Below are positions 1-7,845 of a stretch of 16,219 bases of DNA, piece after piece; within the stretch, counting starts at the first letter, position 1; each line of letters opens with the position of its first letter. Source of the DNA: JABMRP01 sp964444795 (lineage in GTDB: Bacteria > Planctomycetota > Planctomycetia > Pirellulales > Thermoguttaceae); assembly GCA_964444795.1 (NCBI GenBank), contig CAYUIQ010000205.1, forward strand, positions 1 through 16,219. Direction: 5' to 3'. Below the pieces are notes generated by a model. That model saw only the letters and a program-made list of their open reading frames with translations. It did no database searches and was not told where the DNA came from. Position numbers and translations under genes: made by a program.

Positions 1-24
1 CGCCGGGCAAGCCGGCGGGATTTT
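1..24 (+). terminator. Possible rho-independent terminator of a gene left of the window (cut by the edge)
   Basis: A perfect 6-bp stem CGCCGG (1-6) and CCGGCG (12-17) with a 5-base loop is followed by GGATTTT. The stem may continue left of the window. The T run is short, so this could also be a chance GC-rich palindrome. Confidence 0.3.
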
Positions 25-73
25 GGTATCACAACGAGGACGGAGCCATAGTTCTCCACCCAAGAACAACGAG

Positions 74-2368
74 ATGCACCCGATGCGCGTAAACTGCTTG
101 ATCTGCCCGACACTAATTCTCTTGTTCGCCGGATCCCTGGCGGCCGAAACAAGGAAGGCTCCCCCACCGCTGACGATCGATCGCATCTACAACTCGGAAG
201 AGTTTGCGGAAGAGAAGTTTGCGGCCCGATGGATCGACGACGGCTCGGGGTACTTGACCGTCGAGAAATCCGAAGGCGTCGACGGTGGGCGGGAGATCGT
301 GCGGCATGACCCGCGGACGGGCCGAAGCGAGATCTTCGTGCCTGCCGCGCATCTGATTCCGCCGGGAGAGTCCGAACCCTTGGCGATCGACGATTATGCC
401 TTGTCGAAGAATGGCGCCCTGCTGCTGATCTACACCGGCTCCAAGCGTGTGTGGCGGAAGAAGAGCCGCGGCGACTATTGGGTTCTCGACCGCTCCAGCC
501 GCCAACTGCACAAGCTGGGCGGCAACGCGAAACCGGCCACGCTCATGTTCGCCAAGTTTTCGCCCACCGGGCGCCACGTGGCCTACGTTCGCCAGAATAA
601 TCTCTACGTCGAGGAACTCGCTACGCAACGCATCACCGCGTTGACCAAATCGGGGTCGGATACCGTCGTCAACGGGACGTTCGACTGGGTCTACGAAGAA
701 GAACTCGGCCTGCGCGACGGCTTTCGTTGGAGCCCCGACGGGCGGTCCGTCGCCTATTGGCAACTCAATACGCGCGGCGTGCGGAAGTTCTCGCTGATCG
801 ACAATTCCGACGGTCTCTACCCCAGCGTCAAGCGGTTTGAGTACCCGAAAGTCGGCGAGCAAAACTCGGCTTGCCGCGTCGGCGTGGTCGATATCAAGGG
901 TGGTCCGACGCGATGGCTGGCGGTGCCCGGCGACCCGCGCGAGCACTACATCGCCCGGATGGAGTGGACCGCCGAGTCGAAAGACATCGTCTTACAGCAG
1001 CTCAACCGACTGCAGAACGCCAACCGCCTGATGCGCGCCGATGCGGACACGGGTGCCGTGCGAACGATCCTCACCGAACGAGACGATGCCTGGGTGGAAG
1101 TCACGCGGTCGCTGAAATGGCGCGACGGCGGGCGGCAGTTCGTCTGGCAGAGCGAGCGCGACGGCTGGCGTCACCTTTATCTTGTCTCCCGCGACGGAAA
1201 GAAGATCGACCTGGTCACGCCCGGCGATTACGACGTGATCGAGTTGCTTCACGTGGACTCGGGGAAAGGGGATTCGGGGAAAGGGGACCCGTCGAAGAAA
1301 TGGCTCTACTTCACCGCCTCGCCCGACAATCCAACCCAGCGCTACCTCTACCGCTGTCGCCTCGACGGTACGGATCGGCAGCGGGTGACGCCGGAGGATC
1401 AGCCCGGTTCGCATGGCTACCGGATCTCGCCCGACGGGCGTTGGGCTATCCACACGACGTCGTCGTCCGGCTCGCCGCCGGTGATCGATCTCGTCAAACT
1501 TCCCAGCCACGCCCGAGTGCGCACACTCGTCAAGAATCGGGAACTGCGTAAGAAGGTTGACCGGCTGAAGCGGCAACCGGTGGAGTTCTTCCGCGTCGAT
1601 ATCGGCAAGGGAGGGATGATCGACGGTTGGTGCATGAAGCCTTCGGATTTCGACCCGGCCAAGAAGTATCCCTTGCTGGTCTACGTCTACGGCGAGCCCG
1701 CCGGGCAGACGGTGCGGGATTGCTGGGGAGGCAAGGGCTACCTGTGGCACCTGATGCTGGCCGAGCGCGGCTATCTGGTGATGAGTTTTGACAATCGGGG
1801 CACCGCGGCGCCTCGCGGCCGTGCGTGGCGCAAGGCGGCCTATCGCAAGATCGGCATCCTCGCGCCGGCCGATCAGGCGGCCGCGCTGCGCAAGGTCCTC
1901 CAGCAGCGAAGCTACGTCGACCGCCGGCGGATCGGCATCTGGGGTTGGAGCGGCGGCGGGTCGATGTCGCTCAATGCCATCTTCAAGTATCCCAAGCTGT
2001 ACCAAACGGCCATGGCCGTGGCCCCGGTGAGCAACCAGCGCTATTACGACACGATCTACCAGGAACGCTACATGGACCTTCCCGGTGACAACGTCGAGGG
2101 ATACACCAAGGGCTCGCCGCTGAACTTCGCCCATCGGCTTCAGGGCAATCTGCTACTGGTGCACGGCACGGGCGACGACAATTGCCATTACCAAGCCACC
2201 GAGGCGCTGATCGATGAGTTGATTCGTCACAACAAGCAGTTTACCATGATGGCCTATCCGAATCGTTCCCACTCGATCCGCGAGGGCAGTAACACCCAGC
2301 GCCACCTGCGCCAGTTGCTCACGCGTTATCTACAAGAGAATCTGCCGCCGGGCCCCGCGGGCGAGTGA
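74..2368 (+). CDS. Secreted dipeptidyl peptidase IV-like serine peptidase (family S9B)
   Basis: Prolyl-oligopeptidase-family exopeptidase, expected to remove N-terminal dipeptides from peptides in the periplasm. Numbered from the ATG at 74 (764 aa), residues about 30-500 form the beta-propeller (DPPIV N-terminal domain) and about 520-764 the alpha/beta hydrolase. The family signature DWVYEEE (204-210) supplies the glutamates that bind the substrate amino terminus. The triad is Ser626 in GWSGGG, Asp701 in GTGDDNCH and His733 in NRSHS, with spacing close to that of human DPP4. Length is normal for the family. The reading frame extends to a TTG at 23, but the signal peptide (hydrophobic LICPTLILLFAG, then SLAAE) sits directly after the ATGs at 74 and 83, and no strong ribosome site decides between these two. 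It is the first gene of a co-directional run; the next gene starts 79 bp downstream. The function call is firm; the natural substrates are unknown. Confidence 0.93.
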   Translation: MHPMRVNCLICPTLILLFAGSLAAETRKAPPPLTIDRIYNSEEFAEEKFAARWIDDGSGYLTVEKSEGVDGGREIVRHDPRTGRSEIFVPAAHLIPPGESEPLAIDDYALSKNGALLLIYTGSKRVWRKKSRGDYWVLDRSSRQLHKLGGNAKPATLMFAKFSPTGRHVAYVRQNNLYVEELATQRITALTKSGSDTVVNGTFDWVYEEELGLRDGFRWSPDGRSVAYWQLNTRGVRKFSLIDNSDGLYPSVKRFEYPKVGEQNSACRVGVVDIKGGPTRWLAVPGDPREHYIARMEWTAESKDIVLQQLNRLQNANRLMRADADTGAVRTILTERDDAWVEVTRSLKWRDGGRQFVWQSERDGWRHLYLVSRDGKKIDLVTPGDYDVIELLHVDSGKGDSGKGDPSKKWLYFTASPDNPTQRYLYRCRLDGTDRQRVTPEDQPGSHGYRISPDGRWAIHTTSSSGSPPVIDLVKLPSHARVRTLVKNRELRKKVDRLKRQPVEFFRVDIGKGGMIDGWCMKPSDFDPAKKYPLLVYVYGEPAGQTVRDCWGGKGYLWHLMLAERGYLVMSFDNRGTAAPRGRAWRKAAYRKIGILAPADQAAALRKVLQQRSYVDRRRIGIWGWSGGGSMSLNAIFKYPKLYQTAMAVAPVSNQRYYDTIYQERYMDLPGDNVEGYTKGSPLNFAHRLQGNLLLVHGTGDDNCHYQATEALIDELIRHNKQFTMMAYPNRSHSIREGSNTQRHLRQLLTRYLQENLPPGPAGE
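1256..1285 (+). repeat. 15-bp in-frame tandem duplication inside the S9B propeller
   Basis: GACTCGGGGAAAGGG is followed at once by GATTCGGGGAAAGGG, with one mismatch, encoding DSGKG twice (then DPSKK). The repeat is in frame and falls in a hydrophilic stretch of the propeller domain, probably a surface loop. Confidence 0.75.
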
Positions 2369-2434
2369 CGTAGGGGAGTCGGTTGTGGCAGAATATCAAC
2401 GTGGCCGCGAAACGAAGACCTGCTCCACAGTACC

Positions 2435-2440
2435 GGGAGG
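2435..2440 (+). promoter_or_regulatory. Shine-Dalgarno GGGAGG that fixes the GTG start at 2448
   Basis: GGGAGG lies 7 bases before the GTG at 2448. That start gives a clean signal peptide. The upstream in-frame GTG at 2385 has no such site and would add 21 polar residues before the signal sequence. Confidence 0.7.
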
Positions 2441-2447
2441 ACATGCA

Positions 2448-4049
2448 GTGAAACACGCGATCCGTCTTTTCACGTTATTGGCGGCCGTTTCCCTTTGCAC
2501 TAGCATGACGGCCGAGGAACTGCCGCCCATCGAGCGCGTCGAAATCAAAGACCGCGCTTTCTCGGTCAATGGAAAACCGTTCTTCCCGCTGATGATTTGG
2601 CTGCAGGACGCGAAGAACTTTTCCTCGGCCAAGGCATGTGCCATGAATACGGTGGCCGGCTACTGGCCCGGCTCCAGTGGCACGAAGGACGTGGCCGAGT
2701 ATCTCTCGCTGGTCGAGGAAGCGGGATTCTATGGAGTCATGCCACGGAACGACCGTCTCAAGGGACACTCCCGTCTGCTCGGCTACATCCACGGCGACGA
2801 ACCCGATCTGCCCCGGCAGGTCAACGATGCGGAAATTGTTCCCGGCGAGGATCTCAAGATCAACCGCGGCGCGCCGCTCTGGAAACTTGTCGACGGCGTG
2901 TGGCACAGTTGGTCGGTGCTCGATCCAATGGAAGGCGCCAGCCTTACGATTCGGCTCCGACAACCGGTTACCGTCGAGGGCATTGCCGTCTGGGTGACCA
3001 CCTCGCCCGGGTTGGCCGTAGCCAAGAAGGTGTCCTTCCATGGCGACGCGAAGGAGATTCTGACCGCGACGTTGGCGGTGAAGAAGGGCGAGCAGAAATT
3101 CCCGCTGGCCAAGCCGGCAACGTTTCGGGAACTGAAGATCACCGTCGGCTCGACGCATCCCGGCCAACACGCATGGGGATCGATCGGCGAAATCGCGGCC
3201 ATGGACGCCAAAGGCCGCAACGTGTTACTCGCCCCGCCCCGCCATGTGCCCCGAGCACAACCCGAGGAAACCCTGGAGGTCTATCGGGCCATCAAGCGAA
3301 CCGATCCTTCGCGGCCGGTGTTCATGACGGTGACCGGGTACTTTCATCCGCAGTTTGGAAAATGGACCGACGAGCAGCGCAAGTCGCTGTACCCGGCGTA
3401 CGTCGAGGCGACCGACGTAATCGGCTACGACATCTATCCGATCTACGGTTGGAACAAGCCGCAGTGGATCCATCTGGTCAACGATGCCACGGCCCGTTTG
3501 ACCGAGTTGGCGGGCCGGCGACCCGTGTACGCGTGGATCGAGACGAGCAAGGGCGGCCAGTGGACCGGACCGCTGGAGAAGCAGGCGGACGTAACGCCCC
3601 GCCATATTCGCGCCGAAGTGTGGATGGCGATCTGCAACGGGGCAACCGGGATCGGCTATTTCACCCATGTCTGGAAACCGAGCTACGACCAGTTCGGCGT
3701 GCCGGAGGCAAATCGCAAGGAGATCCGCCGGATCAACGACCAGATCACCCGATTGACCCCGGCGATCATCGGCCGGGAGCCGAGCGGGAAAGTACACGTT
3801 CGGGCCGACGGCGACGTCAAGATCAGCGCCATGGCGAAATGGCACGACGGCCGGCTTTACGTGTTTGCCGTCAACTACGATGAGCGGCTGAAGCAGACCG
3901 CGGCAGCGATCACCGTCGAAGGTCTTCCGCCCGACCGCGAGGTCGAGGTGGTTGACGAAGGCCGGACGATCACCACGCGAGCCGGGTCTTTTTCCGATTC
4001 CTTTGACCCGCTGGCCGTTCACATCTATCGAGTCGCCTTGCCCCGGTGA
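2448..4049 (+). CDS. Secreted glycoside-hydrolase-like TIM-barrel protein with inserted galactose-binding-like domain
   Basis: 533 aa from the GTG at 2448. A signal peptide (VKHAIRLFTLLAAVSLC, probable cleavage after SMTA) indicates export. The body resembles clan GH-A glycoside hydrolases: an N-terminal strand FSVNGKPFFPL, LLGYIHGDEPD with Glu118 as likely acid/base, IGYDIYPIYGW, and VYAWIET with Glu365 as possible nucleophile. The C-terminal 80 residues look like a small beta domain. The usual continuation after DEPD (a helix like PEETLEVYRAIK, then DPSRPVFMTV) is displaced by about 140 residues (roughly 125-265). That insert carries WHSWSVLDPMEGASLTIRL and AWGSIGEIAAM, which look like an F5/8-type-C (discoidin) beta-sandwich. 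The family and both catalytic glutamates are inferred; no substrate can be named, though the arabinanase gene downstream suggests a plant or algal polysaccharide. It sits between the S9B peptidase and the transporter. Confidence 0.75.
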   Translation: MKHAIRLFTLLAAVSLCTSMTAEELPPIERVEIKDRAFSVNGKPFFPLMIWLQDAKNFSSAKACAMNTVAGYWPGSSGTKDVAEYLSLVEEAGFYGVMPRNDRLKGHSRLLGYIHGDEPDLPRQVNDAEIVPGEDLKINRGAPLWKLVDGVWHSWSVLDPMEGASLTIRLRQPVTVEGIAVWVTTSPGLAVAKKVSFHGDAKEILTATLAVKKGEQKFPLAKPATFRELKITVGSTHPGQHAWGSIGEIAAMDAKGRNVLLAPPRHVPRAQPEETLEVYRAIKRTDPSRPVFMTVTGYFHPQFGKWTDEQRKSLYPAYVEATDVIGYDIYPIYGWNKPQWIHLVNDATARLTELAGRRPVYAWIETSKGGQWTGPLEKQADVTPRHIRAEVWMAICNGATGIGYFTHVWKPSYDQFGVPEANRKEIRRINDQITRLTPAIIGREPSGKVHVRADGDVKISAMAKWHDGRLYVFAVNYDERLKQTAAAITVEGLPPDREVEVVDEGRTITTRAGSFSDSFDPLAVHIYRVALPR

Positions 4050-4099
4050 CGCGACGCCGGGCCATCCGGTGGAAGAAACACCCCGAGAATGAGGCTGCG

Positions 4100-5368
4100 A
4101 TGGTGAAGCGGTGGTGGAACGCATTGGGACCCGGTATCCTGCTGGCCGCGGCCAGTGTGGGCGCGTCGCATCTGGTGCATAGCCCGAACGCGGGCGCGCA
4201 GTTCGGATACCAACTGCTCTGGCTTGTCCTGGCGACGCATCTCTTGAAGTACCCGGCCTTCGAGTTCGGTCCCCGGTATGCGGCGGCCACCGGGCGGCAT
4301 CTGCTCGACGGATACGCGCGGATTCCCGGCCCGAGGAATTGGGCCCCGATCGTGTTTCTCGCGGGTACCCTGGTCCAGGGGATCGGCGTGCTGGCCGCCG
4401 TGGTGTACATCGCCGGTTGCGTCTTCTCGACCTGGACGCAAGTGCTCGACCCCGAGTGGTCCTCCGTGGCGCTGACGGCGCTTATCCTCGGGCTGCTTTT
4501 GGCTGGGGGCTTTTCCTGGCTGGATCATCTCAACAAGATCATGATGGCCGTGCTGGCGCTGGCCACCGTGTTGGCGTTCGTGCCGATTATCCCCGGTCCG
4601 GAAGCCGTGCGTCATCTGGTCGTGCCAACGCTTCCCGCCGGTTCGATCATCCTGGTGGCCGCCATCCTCGGTTGGATGCCGACGGGAATCGACGTCTCGG
4701 TCTGGCATTCGTTTTGGACGATCGAGAAGATGAAGACGTACACGGCCACCGACGGCGGGCGCGTGCCGAAAGTCGCCCGCCGGCTGAAAACGGCCCTCTG
4801 GGACATGCGAACCGGCTATGCGCTGTCGCTCTGTACCGGGATGATGTTTGTCGTCATGGGCGCCCATTACCTTCACGGCGAGAAACTCAAGGGGGCCCAG
4901 TTTGCCGTTGCCCTCTCGGAGGCCTATACGTCGGTCTTCGGGGCGTGGATGTACCACCTGTTCATGCTCACGGCGTTCTTCGCGATGTTCTCGACCTCCT
5001 ACACGGTCATCGACGGGTTCTCGCGGTCGTTCTCCGGGTGCTGTGCCGTGCTGCGACCCGGAAAGTCGGACCCGGCGATGCGAAGCCGGCTTTACTTCGG
5101 ATTCGCGATCGTTTCGGCCGTGCTGGCTTGTGTGACCCTGCTCGTGGTCGGCAGGCCGGTAGTTCTGGCGATCGGCGCTTCGCTGATCAGCCTGGCCATC
5201 GCGCCGTTGCTGTATGGGTTCAACCTCTATTGCGTCACCCGCCACATCGACGAACCGGCCTTGCGACCGTCGAAGATAAGCGTCGGGATCGCGTTTGTGG
5301 GAATCGTGACCGTGATCGTTGCCTTGGGCGGCGGCATCTACGTGAAACTGCTAAGGGGCGACGGATGA
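4100..5368 (+). CDS. Nramp (SLC11)-related membrane transporter lacking the canonical metal-binding motif
   Basis: 422 aa with about 11 hydrophobic segments, in the inner membrane. The N-terminal GPGILLAA, the AGAQFGYQLLW segment and KYPAFEFGPRYA place it in the Nramp family. The helix-1 motif that binds divalent metal in classical members (DPGN) is replaced by GASH (residues 21-24). Helix 6 reads GWMPTGID (about 191-198), in place of the usual metal-site Ala-Met/MPHN region. The substrate is therefore uncertain: a metal, magnesium as in Nramp-related Mg carriers, or something else. The ATG at 4100 is preferred because GAGG (4091-4094) lies 5 bases upstream and the protein then begins MVKRWWNALGPG, as family members do. 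An in-frame GTG at 4046 overlaps the previous stop and would add 18 charged residues. The stop overlaps the ATG of the next gene. Confidence 0.85.
   Translation: MVKRWWNALGPGILLAAASVGASHLVHSPNAGAQFGYQLLWLVLATHLLKYPAFEFGPRYAAATGRHLLDGYARIPGPRNWAPIVFLAGTLVQGIGVLAAVVYIAGCVFSTWTQVLDPEWSSVALTALILGLLLAGGFSWLDHLNKIMMAVLALATVLAFVPIIPGPEAVRHLVVPTLPAGSIILVAAILGWMPTGIDVSVWHSFWTIEKMKTYTATDGGRVPKVARRLKTALWDMRTGYALSLCTGMMFVVMGAHYLHGEKLKGAQFAVALSEAYTSVFGAWMYHLFMLTAFFAMFSTSYTVIDGFSRSFSGCCAVLRPGKSDPAMRSRLYFGFAIVSAVLACVTLLVVGRPVVLAIGASLISLAIAPLLYGFNLYCVTRHIDEPALRPSKISVGIAFVGIVTVIVALGGGIYVKLLRGDG
5353..5358 (+). promoter_or_regulatory. Shine-Dalgarno AAGGGG for the GH43 gene
   Basis: AAGGGG lies 6 bases before the ATG at 5365, which overlaps the transporter stop as ATGA. 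This supports translational coupling and start at 5365, even though that makes the palindromic element downstream part of the coding sequence. Confidence 0.55.
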
Positions 5369-6489
5369 GTGACTTTCCGGTTTTGAACGGTGGGTGCCTG
5401 GGGTCGAGTTGCGAGCAGCGAGCGACGAGCCCCCAGTTGCACGCGATCTGGGGGCTCCCTGCTCGCTGCTCGCCGTCCGATCCCAGGTACCCCAATGCGA
5501 CAGTGCTCGCTACAACCGCGCTCTTGTGCATCGCGTTGGTCGGCACCGCGGCAACCGATGCCCCGGCTCAAACGGGCGACATCCGTCGCGTACATGACCC
5601 GAGCATCATCACAAGCGGCGGGGAGTACGTCATCTTCTCCACCGACGGCGGAATCCGCATGCGCCGATCCAAGGACCTGTATCGCTGGCATTACGTGGGC
5701 GATGTGTTCGACCGGCTTCCCCCGTGGATTGCCCAGGAAGTACACGGAGTGCGGGGACTGTGGGCGCCGGATATCTCCTACTTCAACGGGCGGTACCACT
5801 TGTACTACAGTGCGTCCCGTTTCGGCACCAACCGCTCGTGTATCGGACTGGCCACCAACAAAACGCTCGACCCCGACAGCGACGACTACCGTTGGATTGA
5901 CCGGGGGATGGTCCTGCGCTCCGACCCCAACCGCGACGACTTCAACGCCATCGACCCGCACGTCGCCCGGGACACGACCGGCGGTGCGTATCTGTTGTTC
6001 GGGTCGTACTGGAGCGGGATCAAGATGTGCCCGCTCGACGCCTCGACGGGCAAGCCCGCGGGGGGTAAAGATGAGTGGCTGAGCTTGGCGGCCCGGCCCG
6101 TGCATAAGGCGATCGAAGCACCGTACGTCGTACATCACGGCGAGCATTTCTATCTGTTCGTCTCTTTCGATCAGTGCTGCCGAGGTTCCCGAAGCACGTA
6201 CCGGATGATGGTCGGGCGAAGCCGGCAATTGCAGGGTCCCTACCTCGACCGAAGCGGAAAACCGATGCTCGCCGGCGGCGGGACCGAACTGCTTGCCGGC
6301 GGTGGCACGGTGCGCGGTCCGGGCCACAATTCGGTGCTGGTCGAGGGCGATCGAACGTGGCTGGTCCACCACTTCTACGATGCGGCAGAGCGGGGTATGC
6401 GGAAACTTCAGATTCGCCCTCTGACCTGGGATGAGGCGGGCTGGCCGGTTGCGGCGCCCCCGATCAAGGGTCCTGTCGACCGGCAGTAG
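5365..6489 (+). CDS. Secreted GH43 family arabinanase (endo-1,5-alpha-L-arabinosidase-like)
   Basis: 374 aa. A five-bladed beta-propeller hydrolase expected to cut alpha-1,5-arabinan outside the cytoplasm. The three catalytic acids are visible: Asp78 in VHDPS (base), Asp197 in NAIDPH (pKa modulator) and Glu251 in AIEAPYV (acid). Further family marks are GLWAPDISYFNGRYHLYYS, LLFGSYWSGIKM, CCRGSRSTYRMMVGRS and GPGHNSVL. The hydrophobic signal segment VLATTALLCIALVGTAA begins only at residue 47. The residues before it are mostly encoded by a 104-bp palindrome (5391-5494) and look unlike a normal signal n-region. An in-frame GTG at 5503 would give a signal peptide at once, but it lacks a charged n-region and has only a distant AGG upstream. 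The end and enzyme family are firm; the start is not. It is the last gene of the four-gene run. Confidence 0.88.
   Translation: MSDFPVLNGGCLGSSCEQRATSPQLHAIWGLPARCSPSDPRYPNATVLATTALLCIALVGTAATDAPAQTGDIRRVHDPSIITSGGEYVIFSTDGGIRMRRSKDLYRWHYVGDVFDRLPPWIAQEVHGVRGLWAPDISYFNGRYHLYYSASRFGTNRSCIGLATNKTLDPDSDDYRWIDRGMVLRSDPNRDDFNAIDPHVARDTTGGAYLLFGSYWSGIKMCPLDASTGKPAGGKDEWLSLAARPVHKAIEAPYVVHHGEHFYLFVSFDQCCRGSRSTYRMMVGRSRQLQGPYLDRSGKPMLAGGGTELLAGGGTVRGPGHNSVLVEGDRTWLVHHFYDAAERGMRKLQIRPLTWDEAGWPVAAPPIKGPVDRQ
5391..5494. repeat. 104-bp imperfect palindrome (REP/MITE-like) inside the GH43 reading frame
   Basis: The arms 5391-5436 and 5448-5494 are inverted around an 11-base loop. Inner stem: GAGCCCCCAG (5427-5436) with CTGGGGGCTC (5448-5457), 10 of 10. 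Next, after three mismatches: GCGAGCAGCGAGC (5411-5423) with GCTCGCTGCTCGC (5461-5473), 13 of 13. The outer part pairs GTGCCTGGGGTCG with CGATCCCAGGTAC imperfectly. It has no coding content of its own. It resembles a short mobile or REP-type element, and the GH43 frame reads through it without a stop. Confidence 0.8.
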
Positions 6490-6837
6490 GTGGACTCCGT
6501 GAGCGTCTTCCCAAGAGTCTCCCTGTTGTGCCATGGCCTTGCGTGGGCCTCGCGGCACGCGGTCGAACTTGCCCCGACTCCACACGGTCGGCATGGAAGC
6601 CAGACAACCGGAATTTCTGTAAAACTCAGCGTGGATAATCGCATTAGTCACCGTAGATTCCCTATTCCGTCAACACTTAGGGCGGTCAGGGGTCGATGAA
6701 CACAGACAGCACGGCAAGTAGCTGCCGGCGAGTGAGCATTCAACGCCCGTGTTTACCCCTCCAGGGGCTGGGGTTAAGGCGGGCCGGCCGAGGATTGGCA
6801 ATCCACCTCATACAACACGTCGAAGGAGTGAAATCCA
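6490..6837. other. 348-bp intergenic region between the GH43 gene and cheV
   Basis: No convincing gene. The stretch 6610-6680 is richer in A and T than its surroundings and contains GGATAAT (6633-6639), a possible -10 element for cheV, but no good -35 hexamer is at the right distance. A weak hairpin could form with ACCCC (6755-6759) and GGGGT (6770-6774). No clear T-tailed terminator follows the GH43 stop. Confidence 0.4.
6823..6828 (+). promoter_or_regulatory. Shine-Dalgarno AAGGAG of cheV
   Basis: AAGGAG sits 9 bases before the ATG at 6838, one of the strongest ribosome sites in the window. It sets the start ahead of a low-complexity Ser/Pro/Ala N-terminus. Confidence 0.75.
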
Positions 6838-7845
6838 ATGAGTTCCCCAGCGCCCAGTTCGCCAGCGCCCACTTCTTCAAAGCCGGGTTCTCCCGCCTCG
6901 CTATCCTCCACAAACGCTTTGGCCGTGGACACCGGCATTCTGTTGGAAGCCGGCACCAATGAGGCGGAGGTGTTGGTCTTTCGGGTACGCGGCCACCGGT
7001 TTGGCGTCAACGTGGCGAAGGTTCGGGAGGTGCTTCCCATCGAATCGGTCACGCAGATCCCTCGCAGTCACGAGGCGGTGGACGGACTGGTCGACATCCG
7101 CTCGGCCGTGGTCCCGCTGGTCAATCTGGGGCGTTATCTCTACGACGAGAGCGACGAAAGCGAAGACGAAGCGCATCAGAGTCTCGTGTTGCTGGAATTC
7201 AACGATCAGCAGATTGCTTTTCGCGTGCAGGAGATCGAGCGAATCTTCCGCGTCTCATGGAAAGACACCCTGCCGGCACCGAAGCTGGGCGAAAATGCCA
7301 CGCCGATCACCAGCATCCTGCGGCAGAAAAGCGGGCTGGTTCCGTTGCTGGATTTCGAATCGATCTGCGCCACCACGGGTATCGGTGCGACGAATACCGA
7401 ACGAGGCAATCTCCCCAAGGTCACTTCGCGCGAACGCTCCGAGATGCCCATCGTATTCGCCGACGATTCGCAGCTCATCAGCGAGATGGTCAAGGACTCG
7501 CTGTTGGAGGCCGGGTACACGAAATTCAAAGGATTTGCCGACGGCCAGGAAGCCTGGAACTATCTCGAACCGCTAACCGAGGAAGCCAACCCCGAGGAGT
7601 TCCACGAGAAAGTGGCGTGTATCATCACCGACATCGAGATGCCGCGAATGGACGGGCTGAGCTTCACCAAGAAGATTCGCCAGCACCCGGTCATGGGCCA
7701 GACGCCGGTGATCGTCTTCTCCTCGATTGCCTCGAAGGACAACGTCAAGAAGGGTTTGCAGGTCGGCGCCAGCGCGCAGGTTTCCAAACCCCACTACGAC
7801 GAGTTGCTCACAACACTCGGCGAGCTGCTGGAATCGAGCAGCTAG
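6838..7845 (+). CDS. cheV: CheV chemotaxis coupling protein (CheW domain plus receiver domain)
   Basis: 335 aa, cytoplasmic. Residues 1-40 are a low-complexity Ser/Pro/Ala leader. Residues about 43-190 form a CheW-like coupling domain (VLVFRVRGHRFGVNVAKVREVL, GLVDIRSAVVPLVNL). Residues about 203-332 form a response-regulator receiver domain with acidic pocket Asp209/Asp210, phospho-acceptor Asp265 in ITDIEMPRMDG, Ser295/Ser296 and Lys317 in SKP. All receiver residues needed for phosphorylation are present. CheV couples chemoreceptors to the CheA kinase, and its phosphorylation tunes adaptation. No cheA, cheW, receptor or flagellar gene lies nearby, so its partners are elsewhere. It probably has its own transcript, given the 348-bp gap upstream. 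Its TAG stop lies within the terminal repeat of the downstream inverted-repeat element. Confidence 0.92.
   Translation: MSSPAPSSPAPTSSKPGSPASLSSTNALAVDTGILLEAGTNEAEVLVFRVRGHRFGVNVAKVREVLPIESVTQIPRSHEAVDGLVDIRSAVVPLVNLGRYLYDESDESEDEAHQSLVLLEFNDQQIAFRVQEIERIFRVSWKDTLPAPKLGENATPITSILRQKSGLVPLLDFESICATTGIGATNTERGNLPKVTSRERSEMPIVFADDSQLISEMVKDSLLEAGYTKFKGFADGQEAWNYLEPLTEEANPEEFHEKVACIITDIEMPRMDGLSFTKKIRQHPVMGQTPVIVFSSIASKDNVKKGLQVGASAQVSKPHYDELLTTLGELLESSS

Noticed and set aside
2597..3883. 428-codon plus-strand frame inside the GH-like gene, and the similar minus-strand frames at 4025-5245 and 992-2134
   Set aside because: These are Arg/Gly/Pro-rich shadows of well-supported genes, without domains or ribosome sites.
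4046..4048. GTG overlapping the previous stop as start of the transporter
   Set aside because: It would add 18 charged residues with no family match and has no ribosome site; the ATG at 4100 has GAGG at proper spacing.
6554..6572. GGCACG...TTGC resembling a sigma-54 promoter
   Set aside because: The GG and GC pairs are separated by 15 bases rather than 10, so it does not fit the -24/-12 spacing.
5338..6651. 437-codon minus-strand open frame opposite the GH43 gene
   Set aside because: It overlaps a gene with all three GH43 catalytic acids, shows no recognisable motif, and has the composition of a frame shadow.
6696..6962. 88-codon frame spanning the gap before cheV
   Set aside because: It overlaps the cheV start in another frame, has no good ribosome site, and its sequence looks like ordinary intergenic translation.
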